Origin: Patescibacteria group bacterium
GTDB taxonomy: Bacteria > Patescibacteriota > Patescibacteriia > Magasanikbacterales > UBA922
NCBI GenBank assembly: GCA_018823045.1
Contig: JAHJIX010000022.1
Location: 65,508-98,745 of the forward strand
Reading direction: 5' to 3'
DNA: 33,238 nucleotides
In this document: positions 22,197 through 28,577 of the stretch, piece after piece
Layout of the letters: the number at the start of each line of letters is the position of its first letter
Position numbering within the stretch: position 1 is the stretch's first letter
Position numbers and translations under genes: made by a program
Notes under the pieces: generated by a model
Seen by the model: the letters and a program-made list of their open reading frames with translations, nothing else
Databases searched by the model: none
Told to the model about the DNA's origin: nothing

Positions 22197-22267
22197 CTCG
22201 GAGACAGGGATTCGAACCCCGATAGCCAGGACCAAAACCTGGAGTCCTACCGTTAGACGATCTCCGA
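22197..22267 (-). tRNA. tRNA-Gln(UUG)
   Basis: Acceptor TCGGAGA/TCTCCGA, anticodon stem CCAGG/CCTGG with loop TTTTGGT (anticodon TTG), T-arm CGGGG-TTCGAAT-CCC(T)G, discriminator G. CCA is not encoded (GCA follows). It lies 11 nt after the ftsX stop in the same direction and may be cotranscribed with ftsEX. Confidence 0.95.
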
Positions 22268-22278
22268 ATGTTGCGTAA

Positions 22279-23187
22279 TTATACTCTCAAATACTTCCTC
22301 ATGGCAAGGCCACTAGTGATGATAGTTAAAAGCAAAACAACTATAAATTGTGAACCGATCAGCAATAGTATATTCGATTCGAAGTAATTTGTCAAGAAAT
22401 ATTGTCCACCGAAAATAACACTCACATATGGGTCAAGAAATTTTGTGGCCATGTACACTAAGCCATAACTACTAGCAACACTCACACAAGTAAAGAAAAA
22501 GGCTTCCATAATGTATGGCCCTTGAATAAACCAGTTTGTGGCCCCTACAAGTTTTTTAATACCAATCTCTATTCTCTGTGTATAAATAGCAACACGGATT
22601 GTATTAAATATCACAAAAAAGGCAATCACAAGAAATAGACCACTCAGTACCCATACAGCCTTTTCAACTTGTGCTGTAATCACACTAATTCTATCAATTG
22701 CTTGCTCAGTATCGCCAAAAGTCTTGGCTTCAATCACATCTTCATACTCTGGAATGGTGAGGGCAGTAATTAATTTTTGATAATCAGAAGGTTCCCGTGT
22801 TTTTACAATCATAGTTGGCCCCAATGGATTTTCATCTAATTCATCAATTGACGCAATAATATTTTCATTTTCTTTATGTGTTTCTTTAAATTGTTCGAGT
22901 ACTTTATCTTTATCTAAAAATGTGAGTGAAACTACTTCAGGAAATGAACTTACATATGCTTTAACCTCTTCTACTTGCTCGTCTGTTGCCGTTGGCACAA
23001 AATAGACACTTACATCAATTTGATTTTTAACAGTGCTCACAGCCTCTTGAGTGAGCGCTCGTACAACAATGACAGTATTCATTGATAATAACATCAATAT
23101 CAAAATAACAACGGTCATTAAAGAAAGACTGAAATTTCTTCCCATGTCTTGAAATGCAAATTTTATAACCCGAAAAAATGACAACAT
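22279..23187 (-). CDS. ftsX: Cell division protein FtsX
   Basis: 302 aa, normal length. One N-terminal span (about 20-45, SLSLMTVVILILMLLSMNTVIVV) is followed by an extracellular loop (~50-170) and then three further spans (~175-200, 225-250, 270-295), the FtsX topology. The outer loop has the family phrases IDVSVYFVPTATDEQVEEV and SLTFLDKDKVLEQF. Together with FtsE it relays the division signal to peptidoglycan hydrolases. The segment IEIGIKKLVGATNWFIQGPYIMEAF matches the coupling region. It starts 3 nt after the ftsE stop; the ATG lies in ATATATG. Confidence 0.96.
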   Translation of the reverse strand: MLSFFRVIKFAFQDMGRNFSLSLMTVVILILMLLSMNTVIVVRALTQEAVSTVKNQIDVSVYFVPTATDEQVEEVKAYVSSFPEVVSLTFLDKDKVLEQFKETHKENENIIASIDELDENPLGPTMIVKTREPSDYQKLITALTIPEYEDVIEAKTFGDTEQAIDRISVITAQVEKAVWVLSGLFLVIAFFVIFNTIRVAIYTQRIEIGIKKLVGATNWFIQGPYIMEAFFFTCVSVASSYGLVYMATKFLDPYVSVIFGGQYFLTNYFESNILLLIGSQFIVVLLLTIITSGLAMRKYLRV

Positions 23188-23190
23188 ATA

Positions 23191-23871
23191 TTATAATTGA
23201 TATTTTCCTTCTTTTTTATCTGATATAATTTTACCATCATGAATAGTAACAACTCGTCCATTTAATTGATTTACAATATCTTTATTATGTGTCACTAATA
23301 CAATCGTTGTTCCAAATTCATTAATGCGTTGTAAAATATCTACAATTTCTTGTGTGTTAATTGCATCAAGATTACCTGTTGGCTCATCTGCAACCAAAAT
23401 CTTTGGCCGATGTACCAATGATCTAGCAATAGCAACACGCTGTCGTTCTCCACCAGACAATTGAGATGGGTAATGATGTATTTTATCTCCAAGTCCTACA
23501 ATCTCAATAACTTTTGGAACAACTTGTCGAATACGGCGAGTGCTTTCTCCTGCCACCTGAAGCGCAAATGCAACATTTTCTTTTACCGTTCTTTTTTCTA
23601 ACAATTTAAAATCCTGAAAAATCACCCCAATTTGCCGACGAAGTAATGGAACATCTCTATGAGAAATACGGGTAATATCCCAACCACCTATTTCGATATT
23701 ACCATCGGTTGGCCGCTCTTCTGCAATCAATAATTTTACTAAGGTTGTTTTCCCCGTTCCACTTTGCCCAACAATTGAAACAAATTCTCCTGATTCAATA
23801 TGAAGATGAACATCGTGAACACCGATGCTCTTTTTTGTATACCACTTTGTAACGTTTGTTAACTTAATCAT
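23191..23871 (-). CDS. ftsE: Cell division ATP-binding protein FtsE
   Basis: 226 aa from the ATG at 23869-23871 (MIKLTNVTKWY); the track's earlier TTG start is unlikely. Walker A GQSGTGKTT, Q-loop VIFQDFKLL, signature LSGGERQRVAIARSL, Walker B ILVADEPTGNLD, H-loop His in LVTHNKDI. Peripheral membrane ATPase of the FtsEX complex controlling septal wall hydrolysis. The LLEKRTVKENVAFAL phrase is FtsE-typical. Confidence 0.96.
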   Translation of the reverse strand: MIKLTNVTKWYTKKSIGVHDVHLHIESGEFVSIVGQSGTGKTTLVKLLIAEERPTDGNIEIGGWDITRISHRDVPLLRRQIGVIFQDFKLLEKRTVKENVAFALQVAGESTRRIRQVVPKVIEIVGLGDKIHHYPSQLSGGERQRVAIARSLVHRPKILVADEPTGNLDAINTQEIVDILQRINEFGTTIVLVTHNKDIVNQLNGRVVTIHDGKIISDKKEGKYQL

Positions 23872-23988
23872 AATTATATATTGCAAACTTTCTTATAGTA
23901 TATCACATTTTTTCTATACAAAAAAGAAGTAGTATAATAACCTTTACATCACACTGTACTTGAAGAAAACTTGTCTCAATATCTATCG

Positions 23989-24061
23989 AGCCACCTTGGA
24001 GGATCGAACTCCAGACCTATACGTTACGAGTGTATCGCTCTACCAACTGAGCTAAGGTGGC
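23989..24061 (-). tRNA. tRNA-Thr(CGU)
   Basis: Acceptor GCCACCT/AGGTGGC, D-arm GCTC-AGTTGGTA-GAGC, anticodon arm ATACA-CTCGTAA-CGTAT with anticodon CGT and an A-C mismatch closing the loop (positions 31/39), T-arm TGGAG-TTCGATC-CTCCA, discriminator U. CCA is not encoded. The mismatch at 31-39 is tolerated in some tRNAs. Confidence 0.92.
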
Positions 24062-24078
24062 ATATATATAATACGTAC

Positions 24079-24108
24079 ATACTAACATAGAGTTAAATAT
24101 TTCGTCAA
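24079..24108 (-). promoter_or_regulatory. Possible promoter of tRNA-Thr
   Basis: On the minus strand, TTGACG (complement of 24103-24108), 18-nt spacer, TAGTAT (complement of 24079-24084), 17 nt before the tRNA. Confidence 0.45.
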
Positions 24109-24113
24109 TAAAA

Positions 24114-24137
24114 AATCCAAAGATATTTCTTTGGATT
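24114..24137 (-). terminator. Terminator of the PPIase transcript
   Basis: AATCCAAAG/CTTTGGATT hairpin with a U-tract on the minus strand, 23 nt past the stop of the PPIase gene. Confidence 0.85.
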
Positions 24138-24159
24138 TTTATCAATGTTATTATTAATA

Positions 24160-25152
24160 TTATTGTTCTAATGGATTTGCTACAGGAATGTTAATATCTA
24201 CATTTGCCGTCATAAATTGTTCTTGCATATAACTTGCAAAATCATTTACCGTTCGCTTTTCATCGACTTGTACGATATGATACCCAAATTGTGTTTGTAC
24301 TAATTCTTGTCCTAATTGACCAGCATCAAGCACAAAGATAGCATCTTCAAACTCAGGAACCATCATTCCACGACCAAACCAACCTAAATCACCACCTTGT
24401 TCAGCTGTACCATCACTTCCAAATTCTTGTGCAAGTGTTGCAAAATCTTCTCCCGCTTTAATACGATCAAGTACTGATTGTGCTTGCTCTTTTACTAATG
24501 CGTCTTCCGCCTCATCTTCTACTAAAAATAAAATATGTCGTGCACGCACTTCTTCTATGGCATATGCATCATCTACATCAGCAGATTCAAATACTTCACG
24601 TAATTTTTCTTCAAGTAATAATGGACGAACAACTTTTTTTACAAATGTTTCAATAGTCCATCCATATTTTTCTTGAATATCTGCAAGAAGTAATTCTTCT
24701 GAACCAACCTCTGCAATCAATGCATCCGTTCTTGTTTTAATATCTTCTTCTGAAATTTCAATTCCTTCTTGATCGACTAAATACTCTACTAATGCCGTTG
24801 CAAGTAAACGACTCACCACACCTTGTTCAATTTCTTCTTCACTTACCTCTTCATTAGCACCTTCTGATTCATAAAAAGATAATAATGCATATTTATCCTC
24901 AAGAAAATCACTATACAATATACGTTGACCATTAATCTTAGCGGCAGGCACTTGTAACACAGTTGCGGCTTTCACAACAAGTTGATGTTCTGACCCTTTT
25001 GATACTTGTTGATTTACAATCAAATACCCGACGATAAATACAAGAGCTATAGCCCCTAAAAATCCACCTACTAACACAAGCGCTGTTGATTGCCCTGCTT
25101 TTTGTGCTTGAACAGGTGCTAATTGGACATCTTTCTTTTGTGTTTCTTCCAT
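24160..25152 (-). CDS. Membrane-anchored parvulin-type peptidyl-prolyl isomerase (PrsA/SurA-like)
   Basis: 330 aa. Signal-anchor at about residues 24-46 (TALVLVGGFLGAIALVFIVGYLI). A SurA-N-like helical chaperone region (~70-200) contains 'INGQRILYSDFLEDKYALLSFYESEG'. The parvulin rotamase domain (~205-310) has VRARHILFLVEDEAEDA, LAQEFGSDGTAEQGGDLGWFGRGMMVPEFEDAIF and TQFGYHIVQVDEKRT. It helps fold exported proteins outside the membrane; in this window the S-layer-like and adhesin-like proteins are plausible clients. It begins 1 nt after the upstream FtsB/DivIC-like gene, so the two are cotranscribed. Confidence 0.94.
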   Translation of the reverse strand: MEETQKKDVQLAPVQAQKAGQSTALVLVGGFLGAIALVFIVGYLIVNQQVSKGSEHQLVVKAATVLQVPAAKINGQRILYSDFLEDKYALLSFYESEGANEEVSEEEIEQGVVSRLLATALVEYLVDQEGIEISEEDIKTRTDALIAEVGSEELLLADIQEKYGWTIETFVKKVVRPLLLEEKLREVFESADVDDAYAIEEVRARHILFLVEDEAEDALVKEQAQSVLDRIKAGEDFATLAQEFGSDGTAEQGGDLGWFGRGMMVPEFEDAIFVLDAGQLGQELVQTQFGYHIVQVDEKRTVNDFASYMQEQFMTANVDINIPVANPLEQ

Positions 25153-25153
25153 A

Positions 25154-25567
25154 CTATTCTTCTGTTAAGGATTTATGTGTGAAATAATACCACCATTTTA
25201 CTGGATTTGGGATATACTGTCCAGTTGATATCTTTTGCTCTACTTCTTTTGCTTCTTCTTTTTGTGCTTGTTCAATATACACCACCTGCTCACCAGGCTT
25301 CTTCATATTTAACTCTGTTCGCGCTTTTTCTTCTACAAAGGCATCACTCATGACATATTGTAAAATCTCCATTGACTCCAATGTTTCAACCTCTAAATGA
25401 TCAGCTTCTTCTTTTAAACGTGTAATTTCTTGCTCTATTTGATAATGCTGATAATATGCCCGAATATAACTAAACGTGATTAACCCCAATACAATAAATC
25501 CAACAATTAAAAACAAACGAGAAGAAAACAACCGTTTTAATACATTTCCTTGTGTTTGTTTTGACAT
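25154..25567 (-). CDS. Septum formation initiator, FtsB/DivIC-like
   Basis: 137 aa from the ATG at 25565-25567 (MSKQTQGNVLKRLF). The track's longer start would include the promoter. One membrane span (~17-37, FLIVGFIVLGLITFSYIRAY) is followed by a coiled-coil (QIEQEITRLKEEADHLEVE), then an EEKARTELNMKKPGEQVVYIE segment. The pattern 'E.AR..L...KPGE.v..' after a coiled coil is the FtsB/DivIC hallmark. Bitopic divisome scaffold bridging FtsQ/FtsL-type partners. The promoter is 7 nt before the ATG, implying a leaderless mRNA. Confidence 0.9.
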   Translation of the reverse strand: MSKQTQGNVLKRLFSSRLFLIVGFIVLGLITFSYIRAYYQHYQIEQEITRLKEEADHLEVETLESMEILQYVMSDAFVEEKARTELNMKKPGEQVVYIEQAQKEEAKEVEQKISTGQYIPNPVKWWYYFTHKSLTEE

Positions 25568-25574
25568 ATAGAGT

Positions 25575-25603
25575 ATTATATCACAACTCGTTATATACAC
25601 CAA
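25575..25603 (-). promoter_or_regulatory. Leaderless-type promoter of the FtsB-like gene
   Basis: On the minus strand, TTGGTG (complement of 25598-25603), 17-nt spacer, TATAAT (complement of 25575-25580), then 7 nt to the ATG. Confidence 0.72.
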
Positions 25604-25630
25604 TTATATATACATAACTTACTCGATATA

Positions 25631-26959
25631 TTATTTCAAAAATAACACATCTCTCACCTTTTTTCTATCATCATGTGGAATAATTTTACCCTTGACTACC
25701 ATCCCTTGTTCAGAACCTTTACCCGTAATAAGAATAATATCACCTTTTTTTGCCAAAGAAACCGCTTGAGCAATCGCTTCTCCACGGTCAAGAATTTTCC
25801 ACAGATCTTGTCCTTCTTTCTTCCCCACCTTGATAGCAGCACTCGAAACATCTTCGATAATTTTCATTGGATCATCATCATAGGGGTCTTCGTCTGTCAC
25901 AATAGCAATATCTGCATGCTTACCAACAAATTCACCCACAGAAAACCTACGAGAAATATCTCTTCCTCCTCCAGTTCCACCAAAAACATGAATAACACGT
26001 TTTGGCTCCAGAAGCTCTACAACATCATAGAGTGCTTTAATAGCAATAGGTTCGAAAGCATAGTCAACAATTACCTCAAAACCTTTTTCCTTTGCTTCGG
26101 GAATAAATTCTAATCGCCCCGGTACGGAATGAAGACTTTTGAATGCTTTTTTTATTTTTTCTTTTGGAATATCGAGCGCCTGAAGAACTGCATAAACCGC
26201 CATGAGATTCATCACGGTAAATTCTCCATAGAGCGGTGCTTCAAATATATCTTCATCCACAGAAAAATTTAACCCTTTTTTGGCTACTTGAACTTTATCA
26301 GCAATAAGAAGTTCTAAATTGTCAGTTTTTTTAACATGACCATCTCTATCACCACGAAAAAACACATACTTTTCATCAAAATCTTTATCGAGAAATTCAT
26401 TAGCATATTCATTATTTCCATTTACTATAGCCACTTTTTTATCAAAAGCTTTTTTCTTTTTGCATGTACTTACATATTCAAAGATCCCGAGCTTTGCTGC
26501 TTTATAATTTTCAAAACTTCCGTGTGATTCTATATGCTCAGGATAAAGATTTGTAAGCATCATTATATCATAATTGATAAACGCATGACGATATTGTAAA
26601 AATCCTTCTGAAGTGGTCTCAACGATTGCAATCTCACATTTTGCCTCTACCATCTTGCGAAGATACTGCTGAATTTGTGCAAGTCCAAGCATCGTCATCT
26701 TCTGATCATTCATTTTTTGCTCTCCAGCGACATAAAAGTCTACGGTAGAAAGTGATCCTACCCGAAGACCACAAGCCTCAAGTGACTGACGAAGATAGTC
26801 CGTAATACTTGACTTCCCGCTTGTTCCGGTGATTCCAATAACAATAAGTTCTTCAGATGGAAAACCATATTTTTTTGCTCCTAAATATGCAAAAAAGAAA
26901 TGCCGAGCATTCAATATCTTTTTTGGTACTATTTTTTTAATTATTTGCTTTACATTCAT
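25631..26959 (-). CDS. Mur ligase family protein (MurE-like)
   Basis: 442 aa. The ATP-binding P-loop GTSGKSS is at about residues 45-51. The central ligase domain shows ETTSEGF and MMLTNLYPEHIESHGSFENYKAAK, the MurE-type T-N-L-x-x-E-H motif. The C-terminal domain (~300-442) has the family PGRLE, VDYAFEP and FGGTGGGRD-ISRR segments. It lacks the ~90-residue N-terminal UDP-binding domain of canonical MurE; its first 40 residues are a short basic helix. It should add an amino acid to a UDP-MurNAc precursor or a related acceptor; the acidic/basic substrate specificity is not readable. Monocistronic, start context AATTATG. Confidence 0.88.
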   Translation of the reverse strand: MNVKQIIKKIVPKKILNARHFFFAYLGAKKYGFPSEELIVIGITGTSGKSSITDYLRQSLEACGLRVGSLSTVDFYVAGEQKMNDQKMTMLGLAQIQQYLRKMVEAKCEIAIVETTSEGFLQYRHAFINYDIMMLTNLYPEHIESHGSFENYKAAKLGIFEYVSTCKKKKAFDKKVAIVNGNNEYANEFLDKDFDEKYVFFRGDRDGHVKKTDNLELLIADKVQVAKKGLNFSVDEDIFEAPLYGEFTVMNLMAVYAVLQALDIPKEKIKKAFKSLHSVPGRLEFIPEAKEKGFEVIVDYAFEPIAIKALYDVVELLEPKRVIHVFGGTGGGRDISRRFSVGEFVGKHADIAIVTDEDPYDDDPMKIIEDVSSAAIKVGKKEGQDLWKILDRGEAIAQAVSLAKKGDIILITGKGSEQGMVVKGKIIPHDDRKKVRDVLFLK

Positions 26960-27044
26960 AATTGTTTATTAACTACAGAAAAAACACCTCCTGCATCATA
27001 TTCCTTAGTTTACCATAAAAAATCACTCTAAATCAAGATGATTC

Positions 27045-27073
27045 TTGTGTTTTTTCTCTTATTACTGTATACT
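27045..27073 (+). promoter_or_regulatory. Promoter of the first microprotein gene
   Basis: TTGTGT (27045-27050), 17-nt spacer, TATACT (27068-27073); the start site would be ~20 nt before the Shine-Dalgarno. Confidence 0.68.
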
Positions 27074-27102
27074 TGTGCTAATTCAAAAATAAGGAGGGCT
27101 GC

Positions 27103-27312
27103 ATGACCGCCAACCCAACCACCTTTAACTGGATCACCCAATTCCTCCAACAAGGAAAACCCGGGTACTATTATCCAGTAAGTCCTTTCTCACCACCACT
27201 TCGATGCGGTTGCCGCATCCACCTGAGCCCACAACAAACGGGCTTTCTTAAACACACCCCGGAGGGAACACTTATTCACACTCATTGTGGTAAGAGAGTT
27301 GATAATCATTGA
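27103..27312 (+). CDS. 69-aa microprotein with zinc-ribbon-like Cys/His motif
   Basis: 69 aa, MTANPTTFNWITQFLQQ at the start. A consensus Shine-Dalgarno AAGGAGGG lies 4 nt before the ATG, unusual for this window where nearly all other genes lack one. The second half has RCGC and, 21 residues later, HTHCGK, giving C-x-C and H-x-H-C as possible metal ligands. It shares the (L)RCGC...H-x-x-CG pattern with the ORF at 27615. It has its own promoter and terminator. No family recognised. Confidence 0.75.
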   Translation: MTANPTTFNWITQFLQQGKPGYYYPVSPFSPPLRCGCRIHLSPQQTGFLKHTPEGTLIHTHCGKRVDNH

Positions 27313-27332
27313 TGATCATCAATGCCCTTTAA

Positions 27333-27362
27333 AGCGCACCCCACCAGGTGCGCTCATTTTTT
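27333..27362 (+). terminator. Terminator of the first microprotein gene
   Basis: AGCGCACC/GGTGCGCT hairpin (27333-27340, 27347-27354) followed by CATTTTTT. It is preceded by the 18-nt palindrome CATTGATGATCATCAATG (27307-27324), which overlaps the stop codon. Confidence 0.88.
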
Positions 27363-27416
27363 GATAAATTATTACATAATATATATAAAAAAACACAGAT
27401 AAATCAACACAAGTTC

Positions 27417-27444
27417 TTGACTTTTCAAATATGTTGTGTATACT
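27417..27444 (+). promoter_or_regulatory. Promoter of the second microprotein unit
   Basis: TTGACT (27417-27422), 16-nt spacer, TATACT (27439-27444). Confidence 0.7.
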
Positions 27445-27513
27445 AAAGACACAATCAACTACTTGGTAGAAAGGAATATTGTCTACAACACACCTAATAT
27501 CAACATTTAAACG

Positions 27514-27618
27514 TTGGTTAAAACGACTTCCTTCACAAAAACGAAACGGGCATTCTGCCCACACTGCAATCGTTGCTTAGATCGAGCAACAACAAACCCT
27601 AGAGGAAAAACCTTGTGA
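27514..27618 (+). CDS. Possible 34-aa CPHCNRC micro-ORF
   Basis: A frame from TTG 27514 to TGA 27616-27618 encodes a 34-residue peptide containing FCPHCNRCLDRATTNPRGKTL. It has the look of half a zinc ribbon and ends by a 4-nt GTGA overlap with the next ORF's GTG start, a typical translational-coupling junction. It has no Shine-Dalgarno of its own. A different frame with an AAGGA Shine-Dalgarno (TTG 27479 to TAG 27578-27580, MSTTHLISTFKRWLKRLPSQK...) overlaps it, so either a frameshift joins them or one is spurious. Confidence 0.35.
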   Translation: MVKTTSFTKTKRAFCPHCNRCLDRATTNPRGKTL

Positions 27619-27797
27619 AAAAGACACCTACTACTACGACTACTACAAACAACACAGTGCCACTGACCCACTATCCAAAGACATATCTGAGGTGTGGATG
27701 TGAAGCAACAAAAGGAGGGGCATTAATCATACAAGATGATGGTGCCCACTGCCCCCAGTGTGGAGAACTGATCTGTCGATCATCAAGAAAGAAGTAA
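27615..27797 (+). CDS. 60-aa microprotein with C-x-C / C-x2-C zinc-ribbon motif
   Basis: 60 aa from a GTG start preceded at 8 nt by AGAGGA. A Thr-rich N-terminus (MKKTPTTTTTTNNTV) is followed by LRCGCEATKGG and AHCPQCGELICRSSRKK. C-G-C plus C-P-Q-C is a compact four-Cys zinc-ribbon-like set. It is similar in pattern to the 69-aa ORF at 27103, so both may come from one small family. Probably cotranscribed with the micro-ORF upstream and ending at the terminator at 27888. Function unknown; small nucleic-acid-binding or rubredoxin-like roles are possible. Confidence 0.72.
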   Translation: MKKTPTTTTTTNNTVPLTHYPKTYLRCGCEATKGGALIIQDDGAHCPQCGELICRSSRKK

Positions 27798-27887
27798 ACA
27801 AACCGTAAAAAACCAAGGGGGGCCTCTACACCACTACTATCGTGGTATAGAACATATTCCTTAAGAACAACCCAAGGAGATCCCCCC

Positions 27888-27917
27888 GAAAACGCCCCCA
27901 AGCGTTTTCTTTTTTTT
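27888..27917 (+). terminator. Terminator of the second microprotein unit
   Basis: GAAAACGC/GCGTTTTC hairpin followed by TTTTTTTT. Upstream, GGGGGG (about 27820) and CCCCCC (about 27882) could close a larger folded 3' region containing CCAC/GTGG. Confidence 0.88.
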
Positions 27918-27926
27918 CTTTACTAT

Positions 27927-28514
27927 TTATGCAATACGATCACTTTGTCGCAAAGATAGTTCATATTGCACAATTTCTAATTTGTTTCTTGCTTGTTTTG
28001 CTTGATCAAACTTTACACGCAAATATTTGGTAAAATCAAACTCAATAAGTTCTCCAATAATCTCTTCTGCCCCTAATACGCATTTTTCTACCATTTCATA
28101 ATCTTTTTCTGATGCTGATCGAATAGCATAACGATACAACTCTCCTGGAACATCACAAAGTCCAGCAAGATATACTTCACTTTCTACCGAAAAACTTATG
28201 ACCTTTCCAATTTTTCCTGTCTTAATAAATTGATAAAATAAACTGGCTTCCACGTATTCTTCTACCGCGGCTTTATATGATCCCTCTTCAAATACCTTTT
28301 TATTCCTTGAATATTTTTTGTATATATTTTTTAAGATTTTTTCTGCTTTTGATATTTTTTCTTTTGCTTCATTGAGATCACCCCGATGCATATCAAAAAT
28401 TGCCCGTTTTGAGATATGAAGTGCATCTCCACAGTTTTTGATAAGTTCAAGACGAATTTCTGCAAATTCATGTAAATCTTTTTGAATTTTTTTGATATAT
28501 TGAGTATTGAGCAT
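27927..28514 (-). CDS. Translin-like all-helical protein
   Basis: 195 aa, entirely helical. The N-terminal half (EIRLELIKNCGDALHISKRAIFDMHRGDLNEAKEKISKAEKIL) and the later phrase VYLAGLCDVPGELYRYAIRSASEKDYEMV match the translin superfamily pattern (E-R-E-x-x-x-L-R-x-I-H-R, then G-L-x-D-x-x-G-E-L-x-R). Translins of eukaryotes and their archaeal/bacterial relatives bind single-stranded RNA/DNA and some are RNases (TRAX). The catalytic Glu/Asp residues of TRAX cannot be confidently assigned here. The start context is ACTATG. No operon partner is seen; a 63-nt gap separates it from the unknown gene upstream. Confidence 0.72.
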   Translation of the reverse strand: MLNTQYIKKIQKDLHEFAEIRLELIKNCGDALHISKRAIFDMHRGDLNEAKEKISKAEKILKNIYKKYSRNKKVFEEGSYKAAVEEYVEASLFYQFIKTGKIGKVISFSVESEVYLAGLCDVPGELYRYAIRSASEKDYEMVEKCVLGAEEIIGELIEFDFTKYLRVKFDQAKQARNKLEIVQYELSLRQSDRIA

Positions 28515-28577
28515 AGTTTTTTATTTATTGAATAGAATTCTTTTGCTTATTATAGCATATTTTAGGGAGTTGTTACA

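Noticed and set aside
27319-27564. 81-aa minus-strand ORF across the microprotein promoters
   Set aside because: It runs antisense through a terminator and a promoter and has no start signal or motif.
27671-27901. 76-aa minus-strand ORF opposite the 60-aa microprotein
   Set aside because: It begins inside the terminator region and is antisense to a better-supported Cys-rich frame.
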